DNA from: Cordilura impudica
Taxonomy: Eukaryota > Arthropoda > Insecta > Diptera > Scathophagidae
Assembly: GCA_963682025.1 (NCBI GenBank)
Contig: OY821521.1
Coordinates: 114,302,080 to 114,366,079 of the forward strand
DNA length: 64,000 nt
Direction: 5' to 3'
A program made the translations under genes and the position numbers. Shown one piece after another: positions 41,659 to 52,491 of this stretch. Under the pieces are notes generated by a model. The model was not told the DNA's origin. It did no database searches and was given only the letters and a program-made list of their open reading frames with translations. Every line of letters starts with the position of its first letter. Positions within the stretch are counted from its first letter, which is position 1.

Positions 41659-42779
41659 TGGCCCAAACCAACTGAATTTACTCGCTTCGCAGAGAGGCGC
41701 TGGGGCAAGTTCTGACCGAGTTTGGATTAGAGGCGAGCGGCACCGTAGAAGAGCTACGCAGAAAATTGGCTGCGTTCATCACCCAGGGCGAGCAAAAGGA
41801 AGCGGTGACAGCGCGGTTGGAAGAGATGGAGTCAATGTACAGCCGAGCGACTTCACCAATGCCCCCAACAGACGTTACATCCGGTTCGAGCGCACCCAGA
41901 GGCTTGGTTGATAATCAACCAGCGTTGACCATACCAGCAGCAGCACCCCCACCGCTAAACTCCGGAATGGCGTACGCTGCAGTAATTGACCAGGTGCGTA
42001 AGTGGTCATTTCGATATGATGGCGGAAGAGACCCCATTGGCTTCATTGAGAGGGTCGAAGAGCTGGCAGAAGTCTACGGCATGGACCGAAATATGTTGCC
42101 CAGAACGATGACGGAGCTGTTAAAAGACAACGCGCTGATGTGGTTCCGCAACAACAACCGACAATGGGTGTCCTGGGAGCTGTTTCGGAAAGATTTCCTG
42201 GCTTTCTTTCTTCCTCCCCGGTACTTCGAGGACCTGGATGACGAAATCCGCAGACGAATGCAGAAACCTCGTGAAAACTTTAAGCTTTACGTCATAGCGA
42301 TGCAAAATATGATGCGGCATGCGGCCTACACCAACGAGCAGTAGCTAGAAAGAATATTCCGAAACGCTCATGTAGATTATCAGATGTACATACGAAGACG
42401 TGAATTTAGCAACCTGGATGAGTTGGTAAGAATGGCGGAAGAATTTGAATGTCTCAAGGCTAACCACCCCGAAGTGAGCCGAGACCACCGGGACAACCGT
42501 CCACATACCACTCGGCGAGATGAACGTACGCGGCAGGTAGTTCAGCCGGAAGGGCCTTCAACCATCAACCCAAAGACAGCATGCAGACGATGTGGCGAAG
42601 ACGGACATGGCTACCGATCCTGTAGAAACCCCAGTATTCTGTTCTGCTGGGAGTGCGGGCTACGCAACATCCGCACACGAGAGTGCTGTAGAAGAGTTTT
42701 GGGAAACGACAGGGGACCGCGCCAACAGCAAGAGCAAGCAGCGGACCGCAAGCGTTTTTCGCGAGACAGAGACAGGTAA
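41658..42779 (+). pseudogene. Element G Gag with zinc knuckle
   Basis: MAQTN then TGA at 41673-41675, then an open frame with SLRREALGQVLTEFGLEASG, the capsid-type domain (KWSFRYDGGRDPIGFIERVE; DNALMWFRNNN; FFLPPRYFEDLDDEIRRR). TAG at 42342-42344, then more gag and a CCHC knuckle CRRCGEDGHGYRSC plus CWECGLRNIRTREC. The last piece frameshifts before protease. A dead gag with two nonsense codons. Confidence 0.8.
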
Positions 42780-44788
42780 AGATTGGCACACAACAGCGAG
42801 AGGCGACCATAGACACTGACGCATCAAAGAGCTATATAAGTGAAAGATTATCTAATGAAATAGGAGAGGAAGGTGAGGTGATACGGGTAAACCAGAGGAT
42901 AGTCATGGCGAATGGGTCCACAGTTGAACTAAGAAAGGCAAGACGAGTTACAGTGAGCTTGGACAGAAGTAACTGCAAGCTAGAGGTTAGGGTAATGCGT
43001 GAAATGTTAGACGACGCTTTGCTTGGCCTCGACTTCTTGCGAGTCGTAGGACTCGAAATACGATGTGGTGATCAGCTAGTGCAGCTCAAAGCTCCGGTGC
43101 GATGCGCAATGACGGTGATGAACATGCCAAAGAAGATGGAAACGATGATGACTGAGCAACAGAAGATAGTACATTTTCTAGCTGAAGAGTTAAACCATTT
43201 CGAAGGCGTGGAAGGACCGACACCTCTGGCCGAACACAAAATTTGCCTCAAAGATGACAGACCGGTACGACAAAGGCATATGCAAAGGAACCCCGAGATG
43301 CAGCGACGAATTAACGAAGAGGTCGACGAACTATTGAAAAACGGGTGCATCGAGCCTTCAAAGAGCCCATATAGTGCCCCAATTGTGATGGCCCCGAAGA
43401 AAAATGGCACCTGGCGGCTTTGTATCGACTACCGTCTATTGAACGCCCGGACTATTGCTGACGCATACCCGCTACCCCGAATCAACCACATCTTGGATCG
43501 TTTGCGAAACGCAAAATTCATTAGCAGCATCGATCTCAAGAACGGGTATCGGCAAATACCGATGGCAGAGGATAGCAAAGAGTACACCGCATTTACGGTT
43601 GCTGGAAAAGGTTTGTTTCAGTGGAAGGTGATGCCATTCGGCCTCACGTCAGCTCCAGCTACATTCCAAAGGACGTTAGATCGAGTGATTGGCCCTGAAA
43701 TGGAACCACACGCATTTGCATACCTGGACGACATTGTGGTTTTGGGCAGTTCGTTAGAAGAACATATGATCAACCTGAAGGAGGTATTTCGCAGGTTAAG
43801 AGAGGCAAGATTGAAAATCAACCAGGACAAATGCAAGTTTTTTGAGAAGGAGATTCGATACTTGGGACATGTGGTGAACGAGCAGGGTATCCACACCGAC
43901 CCGGATAAGATAGCGGCCATCCGTGAGCTAAAACCCTCACAAAACGTTCGCGAGTTGCGAAGATGCCTGGGTGTGGCCTCATGGTACATACGTTTTGTTC
44001 TGGACTTTGCCAAAATAGTGCATCCTTTGACTTCACTTCTCAAGAAAGGCAAGCATTTTCGTTGGAACGAAGAGCAGGGTGAAGCATTTGAAGAACTTAA
44101 AAAGCACCTGACCGAAGCCCCGGTACTAGCGTGCCCCGATTTCACGCAGAGGTTTACTTTACAGACGGATGCGTGTGATTATGGGTTGGGTGCAGTGTTA
44201 ACGCAAGAGCTCGATGGACAGGAGAGGGTGATAGCATATGCAAGCCGAAAATTGAAGCAGGCCGAAAAGAACTACTCCCCGACAGAAAAAGAGTGTCTAA
44301 CAATCGTGTGGGCGATCAGAAAGTTACGACCTTACCTAGAAGGGTACCAGTTTACCGTTGTGACCGACCACTTGGCGCTGAAGTGGCTCAATTCAATTGA
44401 GAGACCATCCGGGCGAGTGGCAAGATGGGCGCTAGAACTGCAGCAATACAACTTCGATGTGCAGTATCGCAGGGGTAAGTTAAATGTAGTAGCTGATGCT
44501 CTTTCCAGGCATCCGATAGATGTATGTCAAGCCGTACAAGACGAACCGCAAAAATGCCGATGGTGGAAGAAAAGATGCGAAGAAGTGGCTCAGTTTCCAG
44601 AAAAGTTCCCCGACTACACCATGGCAAACGGACAGCTGTACCGCCATATTTCAACAAGAGATGATGACGAGGAGTGCGCACCTTGGAAATTATGTGTCCC
44701 AAGGCACCAACGCAGGCGCGTGCTGAAGAACACTATGATTCCCCAACAGCCGGCCATTTGGGGATCCGAAAAACAGTGGCAAGGGTAA
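42780..44788 (+). pseudogene. Element G protease, RT and RNase H
   Basis: The protease motif at about 42817-42850 reads TIDTDASKSYISERL, so the catalytic D-T-G has become D-T-D. RT is complete: SPYSAPIVMAPKKNGTWRLC, IDLKNGYRQIP, FAYLDDIVVLG. RNase H: FTLQTDACDYGLGAVL, SPTEKECLTIVWAIR, FTVVTDHLALKWL (L for R/K), NVVADALSRHP. Then the start of the integrase zinc domain; the frame ends at TAA 44786-44788 after a frameshift at NTMIPQQP. Confidence 0.9.
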
Positions 44789-45786
44789 CCAACCGGTATT
44801 ATTGACCAGGAATGTTCCGGGAGATAAAGGAGTGTGTGAGGAGCTGTAAAACATGCCAGGAGTATAAGCCCAGTCAACAACTTCCAGCCGGTCGCATGCT
44901 AACAACAATTGCAGAAGAGCCGTGGGCCGTTGTGTGTGCCGACTTCGTGGGGCCGTTGCCACGCTCCAAACACGGCAATAACATGCTTTTGGTGCTCACC
45001 GACAAGTTTTCGAAGTGGGTAGAGTTGGTGCCACTAAGCCGAGCAACCGGAGAAACCCTCCGCCGAGCATTTCGAGAAAGAATTCTCGCGAACTACGGGG
45101 TGCCAAAGGTCATGATAACAGACAATGGAGCACAGTTTACATGCAAGACGTTTAGAAGCTACCTAAAGAGTCTAGGGGTGCGGCATCAACTCACTGCACC
45201 GTATACCCCACAGGAGAACCCAACACAGAGAGTCAACCGAACTGTGAAGACGATGATCTCCCAGTACGCTGGGACCAATTAAAAGACATGGGACGAAGTG
45301 CTGCCAGAAATCCAGTTGGCCTTGAATACAGCCAAGGCAGACTCTACCCAATACAGCCCAGCGTTTTTAATACAAGGTCGAGAACCTCGCCACCCAGCTG
45401 CTTTATACTACGAGGTCACGGAAGGCAGTGGGAATATGAGCCAAAATATGAACTCAAAAATCAAGATGATGAGGGAGGTTTTTGCAATAGTGCGCATGAA
45501 TATGCAGAAGGCAGCCAAAGATAAAGCTAGATACTACAACGTTAGGCGCAAGCAGTGGAAACCCAACATTGGTGAGCAGGTTTTAGTCAAAGAACACCAT
45601 TTATCCAACGCTGCAGATGGCTTCGCTGCAAAATTAGCACCCAAGTTTGGAGGGCCGTTTATTGTACATCGCCTCGTGTCGCCTGTAATAGTGGAGTTAC
45701 GCCAGAAAGGCCACAGCAAAATTCGTACTGCCCACATCATTGATCTTAAGTGTATCCACGGCCATATGGATCCAGAACCTGAATAA
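44789..45786 (+). pseudogene. Element G integrase
   Basis: Zinc cysteines (RSCKTCQEYK), core with D in VVCADFVGPLP, D in VMITDNGAQF and E in TAPYTPQENPTQRVNR. TAA at 45280-45282, then TWDEVLPEIQLALNTA, and the C-terminal module with KFGGPFIVHRLVSP (GPF) and ending HGHMDPEPE. All three catalytic acids are intact but the gene is split by a nonsense codon and a frameshift upstream. Confidence 0.85.
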
Positions 45787-45935
45787 TAATAATAATAATA
45801 ATACTAATGAAAATAATAACAATAATAATAATAATAAAAATAATAATAATAATAAAAATAATAATAATAATAATGATAATAATAATAATTATAATAATAA
45901 TAATGATAACGATGATAATAGCAATCATAATAACA
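45784..45935 (+). repeat. (AAT)n / (AAC) microsatellite after G integrase
   Basis: About 150 bp of AAT with interruptions directly after the integrase stop. It makes an artificial poly-Asn frame on + and poly-Ile on -. A second AAT-rich block lies at 46085-46155. Confidence 0.95.
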
Positions 45936-47048
45936 CTGCCAAAATATATTTGTCGAGACACCCTAACGTCGCATTAATACATGAAACATTGAAAAACAAT
46001 CACCAAAGTGAGTAATGCTTGCATACTAACCGACAAAAACAACAGAGAAAATCATTTGCATTGTTAATAATCATAACAATAATTGAAATAATAATAATAA
46101 TAACAACAATAATACTAATAATAATACTAAAAATAATAGCAATAATAATAATACAGATATTTTATATTATCGGGACACTCTAACGTTGTTTGTTTCAAGT
46201 TTGACATGAACAACAACACCGAACGCATAGAAAACAATAGTGAACACTTGCATTGCAACTAACAACAACAGTATATACAGCGAGTTTACAAATGAAATCA
46301 AGAGCAGTTAGTTAGTAGCAACAAAAACTAAAGCAAGAACATTTCTTACTCATGCTGATCGACTTGTTAAGAAACCAAGCACACACAAGAAGTAAACAAG
46401 TGGATTAACGAAGCCAGAGGAGTAGCTGTGAAAAGGGGCGAAGCATGAAAAATAATACAAATGAAATATACTAAAGCAAAAATGAATTAGAAAAAAAAAA
46501 AACGAAAATAAAGTGAATTACATTAAATAAACATTTAATTAACTGAAAAAAAAAACACCAATTAAATTTAAATCTAAAATTAAACCGAATTAGGCTAACC
46601 TAAATTATACTAATTAAATCAACATATTAATTAAATGAATAATAATGAACTAATAATAATAAATAAAGGAAAATCATGCCATTAATAATAACCATAGAAG
46701 TCATATAAAAATAAAACCCATGAAAATTATCATAATATATATAATCAGGGACAGTCTAACGTTGTTTTTCAAGTTAGACCCAAGCAACAACCACAACATT
46801 GAGTATACTGGTATACCAACTTACATCAAATTACGACAACAACAGTGTATGGCTTAGTTATGAGCTGCATACAATTCAATTCCAACGCGATAACAGTCAA
46901 CGAGTTGCATGCTGGAAGTCAACCAATATGTAGCGGATGAACTTCGGTAAGTTTATAAATTGGTGGTTGATAATTGGTGGTAAAGTAAATTTAAACAAAA
47001 TTGTTGGCGAGGTGTTCATCCATTTTCTTTCCGGAAGAAGGGAGGAGG
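45936..47048 (+). other. Long 3' untranslated part of G with repeated motif and PPT
   Basis: The motif (G)GGACA(C/G)TCTAACGTTGTTT occurs at about 46170 and 46748, with a weaker GAGACACCCTAACGTCGC at 45954. Each follows AAT-rich or ATAT-rich DNA and is followed by a CAACAACA-rich part, so the 3' region looks built from two to three diverged ~575-bp units. Ends in a purine tract GAAGAAGGGAGGAGG. Confidence 0.55.
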
Positions 47049-47109
47049 TGTGAGGACCCAATTTTGGGCAGAGCAAAATTGGACACACAACAAAGGTCTG
47101 GACAAGACA

Positions 47110-47235
47110 GTGAATTACATTCACCAAAACATGGACCAGTGACTTACATTCACCACGACGGGTAGTGAATTACATTCACCAATACACGGACCGGTGAATT
47201 ATATTCACCACGACCGGCTGTGAATTACATTCACC
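47110..47235 (+). repeat. Five-copy hairpin minisatellite (GTGAAT-TAC-ATTCAC)
   Basis: Units at about 47110, 47139, 47164, 47193 and 47220, period 25-29 bp. Each core can fold into a 6-bp stem with a 3-nt loop; the second has one mismatch (GTGACT). Confidence 0.8.
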
Positions 47236-47727
47236 CAACCCAAGCGAACACAACACACACAGTCACACACACCTACAATCAGCCATCAAACCACACATCC
47301 AGCTACACACCTAACATCAGCCATCAAACCGCACGCGTAGCTACAGATCCATCAACCATCAAACCATACCGCACACACACACAAACCATAAAACACCGAA
47401 TCAACAAGAAAAAAAGAGCACAACATACACACACTTTACCCAGACAAACGGTCAAACATGTCGCTTGTCATCGGTTGTGTGGCGCTCTCTCATCAAGCCT
47501 CGGGTTTGAAGCGAGGTTTTACAACCATTGAGAGTTCTCTTACAACCATTGAGAGTATGTGGTCGCAACAAAGAGACATGGTTGTAGGAGAACGCCATAT
47601 AAAAGGATGTACAACGAGCAAAAAGGGATGATTACTTCGAGAACCGGCAAAGGGTACGCATCGATAAGGAAACACAACAGGACGCACAGGCGATCGTGAG
47701 CACAAAGGAAATTGGTAAGAAACCAGA

Positions 47728-48030
47728 AGATTTATTTTTATTTAGGAGCGGGATTACATTCAGCTCAGAATAGTAGCGAATTACATTCGCTAGTGGGGAG
47801 GGATCACATCTGTCCCAAGCGTAGAAGGCAGGATAACCAAGTGTAGGAGCGGGATTACATCCAGCTCAGAGTAGTGGCCAATTACATTCGCTAGTGGAAT
47901 GATTACATCCATCCCCAGATAGAAGGCAGGAGTTTAAGAGTGTAGGGCCTGAATTACATTCAGCCAACGAGTAGCGGCGAATTACATTTGCCCATTATTG
48001 TGTTGGATTACATCCAACCCAGTCAGGAGC
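47728..48030 (+). repeat. ~100-bp tandem repeat with paired ATTACAT hairpins
   Basis: Three diverged units starting GTAGGAGCGGGATTACAT (about 47740), GTAGGAGCGGGATTACAT (47843) and GTAGGGCCTGAATTACAT (47941). Each unit contains three ATTACAT or ATCACAT cores, each flanked by inverted arms. Confidence 0.75.
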
Positions 48031-48377
48031 ATAGGGTCTGTAGGCTAGGGAAAACTAGGTTCCAGCAGCAGCAATAACTTTGACACATAGAGCCCGCCAG
48101 CATCAGCAGCCCATCAACGCCAGCAGACCATCAGCACCCACGGTACCAGCAACTCCAGTACCCGCCGCACCAGCAGCAACCACAGTCCACAACATAAAAC
48201 TTACATTGTGAAGATAAAATTATATATATATAAAAATTTGCCAATAAATAAATATATACAAACAAAAAAATTAAGTGAAGTGAAGTGTTTCCAATCTATA
48301 AATTATAGTAAAAGGACCTTGGGACAGCTGAGCTATCTCAGCTTCAAACCCGGATCAACCGGAGGTTCAGCAGCAGG

Positions 48378-48872
48378 GAAAGCGTGCCGTCTCCGGTCGC
48401 TAACCAACAACAACAGGAGAGGCGTGCCGTCCCCGGTCGCCAACAATCAGCAACAGAAGAAGTGTGCCGTCCCCGGTCGCTAATTTCAACAGTAGGACAA
48501 GCGTGCCGTCCCCGGTCGCTCCTATCAGCATCAGAAGAAGCGTGCCGTCCCAAGTCGCTCACATCAGCAGCAGGGAAAGCGTGCCATCCCCGGTCGCTAA
48601 CCAACAGAAGAGGCGTGCCGTCCCCGGTCGCCAAAAATCAGCAACAGAAGGAGCGTGCCGTCCCTGGTCGCTCACATCAGCAGCAGGGAAAGCGTGCCGT
48701 CCCCGGTCGCTAATTTCAACAGTAGGACAAGCGTGTCATCCCCGGCCGCTCCTAGCAGCATCAGAAGAAGCGTGCCGTCCCCGGTCGCTCACATCAGCAG
48801 CAGGACAAGCGTGGCGTCCCCGGTTGCCAACAATCAGCAACAGAAGAAGCGTGCCGTCCCCGGTCGCTCGGT
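48378..48872 (+). repeat. 13-copy ~39-bp GC-rich minisatellite
   Basis: CGTGCCGTCCCCGGTCGC recurs 13 times with spacers that are variants of CAACAATCAGCAACAGAAGAAG. Spacer types recur in order (for example CACATCAGCAGCAGGGAAAG, TTTCAACAGTAGGACAAG), so there is higher-order structure. Period near 39 keeps long frames open on both strands. Confidence 0.9.
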
Positions 48873-48950
48873 CACTGAAAGAAAGAAATTTCTGTGACGA
48901 TCCCCATTCCCGCGAGCTTACCCCAGCAACCGGAGGAAACTCGTCGTTAC

Positions 48951-49110
48951 AACATTTTACATTTCACATTTTACATTTTACATTTTACATTTTACATTTT
49001 ACATTTTACATTTTACATTTTACATTTTCCATTTTCCATTTTCTGTTTTTCATTTTCCATTTTCCATTCTCCATTCTCCAGTTCCCATTTTTCATTTTCC
49101 ATTTTTCATT
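48951..49110 (+). repeat. (ACATTTT)n microsatellite, grading to CATTTTC
   Basis: About 160 bp of 7-bp ACATTTT units, then diverged CATTTTC/CATTTTT. Directly follows the presumed LTR end. Confidence 0.95.
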
Positions 49111-49379
49111 TTTCGTTTTAATTTTTTCTTTCATATTGGCGATTTTTTTTTTATTATAACGTGATAATGATAAAAAAATATGTGGCAATACTACTAACAT
49201 GAGCTATGTTATTGTGTTCTTGGTATTGTTAATATATGTATATGCATAATTTTTTTGTGGCATTTTTTTGTGTTGTTGTACAATTATAATGTTCAACCAC
49301 AACCGATTTAGCCAATTTTCAATACCAACCTGCTGGGAATAATGGCAAATGATATCATTGTAGCCTCATCCACTACAAT

Positions 49380-49573
49380 TGCTTTTTTTGTGAATGAGCG
49401 TGATTTCAACAGACAGACGGACAGACGGACATCGCTATATCGACTCGAGCTGTGATAAGGATCAAGAATATATATACTTTATGGGGTCGGAAATTAGTTT
49501 TTCGATGCGTTACAAACGGAATGACAAACCTATATATACACCCTCTGCCACTGACGTGTGGAGGGTATAAAAA
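49380..49573 (+). repeat. Dispersed fly-type repeat
   Basis: Contains ACAGACGGACAGACGGACAT, TCGACTCGAGCTGTGAT, AAGAATATATATACTTTATG and GGGGTCGGAAA, ending in GGAGGGTATAAAA. As I remember, this combination is a common dispersed sequence in higher flies. Transposon family not assigned. Confidence 0.5.
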
Positions 49574-50522
49574 GAAGATTACGTAAAAGGTGGCAAATAA
49601 TTATAAATCCATATGACAAAGGTTTATTTAATAAAGCCTGTAAAGAACTTAAAACTTTATTGTATGAACGAAAAAATGAAAAAAACTTCAGAATTTCCTG
49701 AAGAAATTAATAATTCAAAATATGATGAACATCAGTTGTGGAAAGCTACAAAATTTTTAAAAAGACCAACAAAAAGAAATATTCTTATTAAAAATTCTGA
49801 TGGATTCTGGTGTAGGACTGACAAAGATACCGCAGAAACATTTGCTATCCACCTTAAAAATACATTTACGCCTTTTTCTTTCAATTCGGCAGTGCAACAA
49901 GAAGAGATAAACGATTTTTTGGATTGCCCTTTACAAATGGATATAACAATTAAGTTTTTTATACCAAATGAAGTTAAAAATGAAATACAAATGTTGAACA
50001 AGAAAAAATCCCCTGGATACGATTCAGTTGATGCCAAAGTTGTCAGTAAACTACCACATAAATGCGTCTTATTTTAAACATTGATTTTTAACTCAATTAT
50101 AAGACTTAATTATTTTCCATCGCAGTGGAAATGCACGGAAATTATAATGATTCATAACCCTACTAAACCAGAACATCTGGCAACTTCATTCAGGCCAATA
50201 AGTCTACTTGTTATTTTTTCGAAAATATTTGAAAAAATCTTTTTGAAAAGATTGCTACCGGTTTTGGAAAACAGAAACATCATTCCAGAACATCAATTTG
50301 GATTTAGATATAAACATGGGACTCCTGAACAGATTCATCGCATTGTTAGATTTATAACTGAGGCTTTGGAGGAAAAAAAGTACTGTTCATTGGCTAAAAA
50401 ATGGAATGTTAAGGTAAATGTTGAAAAATCTAATCATACAACATTTACACCTAAAGCTGATAATTGCACTGATGTAACCATAAATGGCAACGTAATGGCA
50501 ACGCTAAGCTTGACAATAATAA
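49574..50522 (+). pseudogene. Jockey-like non-LTR RT fragment, internally deleted
   Basis: RRLRKRWQIIINPYDKGLFN precedes RT, then LNKKKSPGYDSVDAK (fingers), FPSQWKCTEIIMIHNPTKPE, TSFRPISLLVIFSKIFEKI and GFRYKHGTPEQIHRIV. A deletion after EEKKYCS jumps to AKKWNVKVNVEKSNHTTFTP, skipping the catalytic YxDD region. Two frame changes (about 49660, 50078). 5' and 3' truncated. Confidence 0.8.
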
Positions 50523-50700
50523 ATACTTAACAAAAATTTTTTTTTTTTTTTGTTAAGTATCTCATAGGAGATAGTATCTCATAGGAGATACTTAACCCAT
50601 GTGATGTAATAATTTTTAACAAATTTGCTTATTATCCTCGGATAGATTGTAAATAAAGAATCAATTAAAAAAAAAAGTTAATTTCAATGAATTTTCCCAT
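50523..50700. repeat. Short inverted and direct repeats after the Jockey fragment
   Basis: TACTTAAC (50523-50530) and GTTAAGTA (50551-50558) flank a poly(T) loop. The 17-mer GTATCTCATAGGAGATA is directly duplicated at 50556-50589 and closed by CTTAAC. Confidence 0.6.
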
Positions 50701-52202
50701 CTCAAGCATTTATTTACATGGATGATTTGATAGTAATGGTTGCTCTGAGAGACACATGCTCAAAAATCTCAGAGAAGTATTTCAAACTTGCAGAGATACA
50801 AATCTAAAACTACATCCGGAGAAATGTGCTTTGTTTAATCATGAGGCGACCTACCTGGGTCACCAATGTAGAAATGAAGGCATTTTACCGGACTCATCAA
50901 AGTTTAGAATAATTCAGGATTACCCACGCCCCACAACCGCAGACGAGGTTAGACTTTTTATAGCCTCCTGCAACTACTACAGAAGGTTTGTACCAAATTT
51001 TACTTATTATTCCCTTCATCTCTTGCGCTTAACACCCAAAAAGGCTAAATTTGAATGGACCGACTCATGTGAACAAGCATTCACATACCTTAAAGAGGCA
51101 TTACTAAGTCCACAAATATCACAATACCCGGACTTCGGGAAAGAATTTTGCATCACAATAGATGCAAGTAAGCTCGCGTGCGCAGGAATTTTGAGCCAGG
51201 AGTATGATGGAATTCAACTTCCAATCGCATACGCCTCAAGAGCCTTCACAACAAGGCACCAATTGAACAGGAACTGTTAGCAATTCACTGGTGTATTAAT
51301 CACTTCCGCCCGTACATATGTGGTATACAATTTTTTGTGCGAAGTGACCATGGACCCTTAGTCCACCTATATTCCCTTAAAAATCCTTCGTCCAGACTAA
51401 CGAGTATAAGAATAGATTTAGAGGAATATGACTTTTCAGTAGAGTACATACAAGGGAAGAAAAATTGCGAAGCAGACGCACTGTCACGTATCGATTTCAG
51501 TACAATATCGGGCGTAAAATCTAAAATCGCAAGGATGACCACTAGATCAGCAACGAGAAAGCACAGTGCAGTACAGTACAACGACAGAAACGTCAGCAAA
51601 GACCCATGGAAATTGAACCAAATTGTTACGAAGTCATAGACCCAATAGAAAGAAGTAGCGAAATATATCTGACTAAAATTTCATATCTACCGGGATAAAA
51701 CTAGATTTATCATTAAAAACTGCAGAAAAAATTTATGTACTGTGGAAATTAACGAATTTATTGTTAATGGGAAAATTAATCTGAACCAATTACTTCCAAG
51801 GCTAGGAAGTGAGGCCAAAAAGATAAACGTTAAAAAATTGCAGATTGAGGCAAATGACGACAAATACCAATTAGTTGGAATAGGCGAATTTAAGAAAATC
51901 GCGAATAGAATATTTGGGTCGAATAAAGATAACCGGGACTTTGGATAAGGAAATTTTTCTTTGCTAATAGCTATTACTCCAAAAATCGAGTATATAGTAG
52001 ACAAGGACAGCCAAGAAGGGCTACTGCAACAATTCCATGCTAGAGTAACCAGAACATTAAAGAAGATAAGAAAATAATACTTTTGGAAGAATATTTCCAA
52101 ACATGTAAAAGATTATGTAAAAAATTGCATACGTTGCAAAAAGAATAAGACACTTAGGAAGGCTAAGGAACCTTCTATACTTACACTAACACCAGGAAAA
52201 GC
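50701..52202 (+). mobile_element. Gypsy E, left part (RT palm to integrase zinc domain)
   Basis: Starts inside RT (AFIYMDDLIVM), continues with LKLHPEKCALFNHEATYLGH and RNase H (FCITIDASKLACAGIL; FVRSDHGPLVHLYS; NCEADALSRI). Then a spacer and the integrase zinc cysteines (VKNCIRCKKNKT). Frameshifts at about 50755, 51275, 51640 and 51950. Interrupted at 52202 by element D; AAGC at 52199-52202 is the TSD. Confidence 0.85.
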
Positions 52203-52475
52203 TGTAGTGTGTTTGACTAATCTTAGTTACCATGCCTTCTGCATGTAACTAAATACTCACATTCTGTTGAGTTATTTGTTCACACGCACTATAGCTGGTT
52301 CACCTGTAAACCACTGAGCCAGCTTAGTCCCACGGTTAGCTTTAACTAGATATACGTGTGAATGTGCGAATGTATGTAGTATTTGAAGGTAGCTTTAAGT
52401 TGCGTAAATAAATAAAAAGTCAGTTGTGAGTAAGCAATCAAAAGAGGTATTTGTGTGTACGGTAGATACTTTATA
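52203..52475 (+). repeat. 5' LTR of D
   Basis: TGTAGTGTGTTTGACTAATC to TAGATACTTTATA. AATAAATAAA near the end serves as poly(A) signal. Confidence 0.92.
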
Positions 52476-52491
52476 TGGCGACCGTGACAGG
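52476..52491 (+). other. Primer-binding site of D (tRNA-Arg)
   Basis: TGGCGACCGTGACAGG is complementary to the 3' end of an arginine tRNA ending CCTGTCACGGTCG-CCA. As I recall, it is the same PBS type as in mdg1/412 elements. Confidence 0.75.

Larger units (their letters stand above)
41658..48951 (+). mobile_element. Ty3/gypsy LTR retrotransposon G (no 5' LTR) with a long 3' LTR
   Basis: Gag, protease, RT, RNase H and integrase are present in order but damaged. No 5' LTR or leader: it begins at the gag ATG. A polypurine tract at 47034-47048 precedes a presumed 3' LTR of about 1.9 kb. GC content is clearly higher than in families A, B, D, E, so it is a different lineage. Confidence 0.8.
47049..48951 (+). 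repeat. Presumed 3' LTR of G (about 1.9 kb)
   Basis: Starts TGTGAGGACCCAATTTTG right after the purine tract and ends, by the TG...CA rule, at CGTCGTTACA. Poly(A) signal AATAAATAAA at about 48243. It holds three minisatellite blocks. No second copy is in the window, so the boundaries are inferred. Confidence 0.5.

Noticed and set aside
45740..46015. Poly-Asn protein and its poly-Ile antisense
   Set aside because: AAT microsatellite read in frame.
48378..48872. CRISPR-like repeat-spacer array
   Set aside because: Spacers are variants of each other and the genome is eukaryotic; this is a minisatellite.
48344..49159. Long frames on both strands (up to 231 codons) over the GC minisatellite
   Set aside because: A 39-bp period is a multiple of three, so frames stay open without selection; presumed LTR, no domain.
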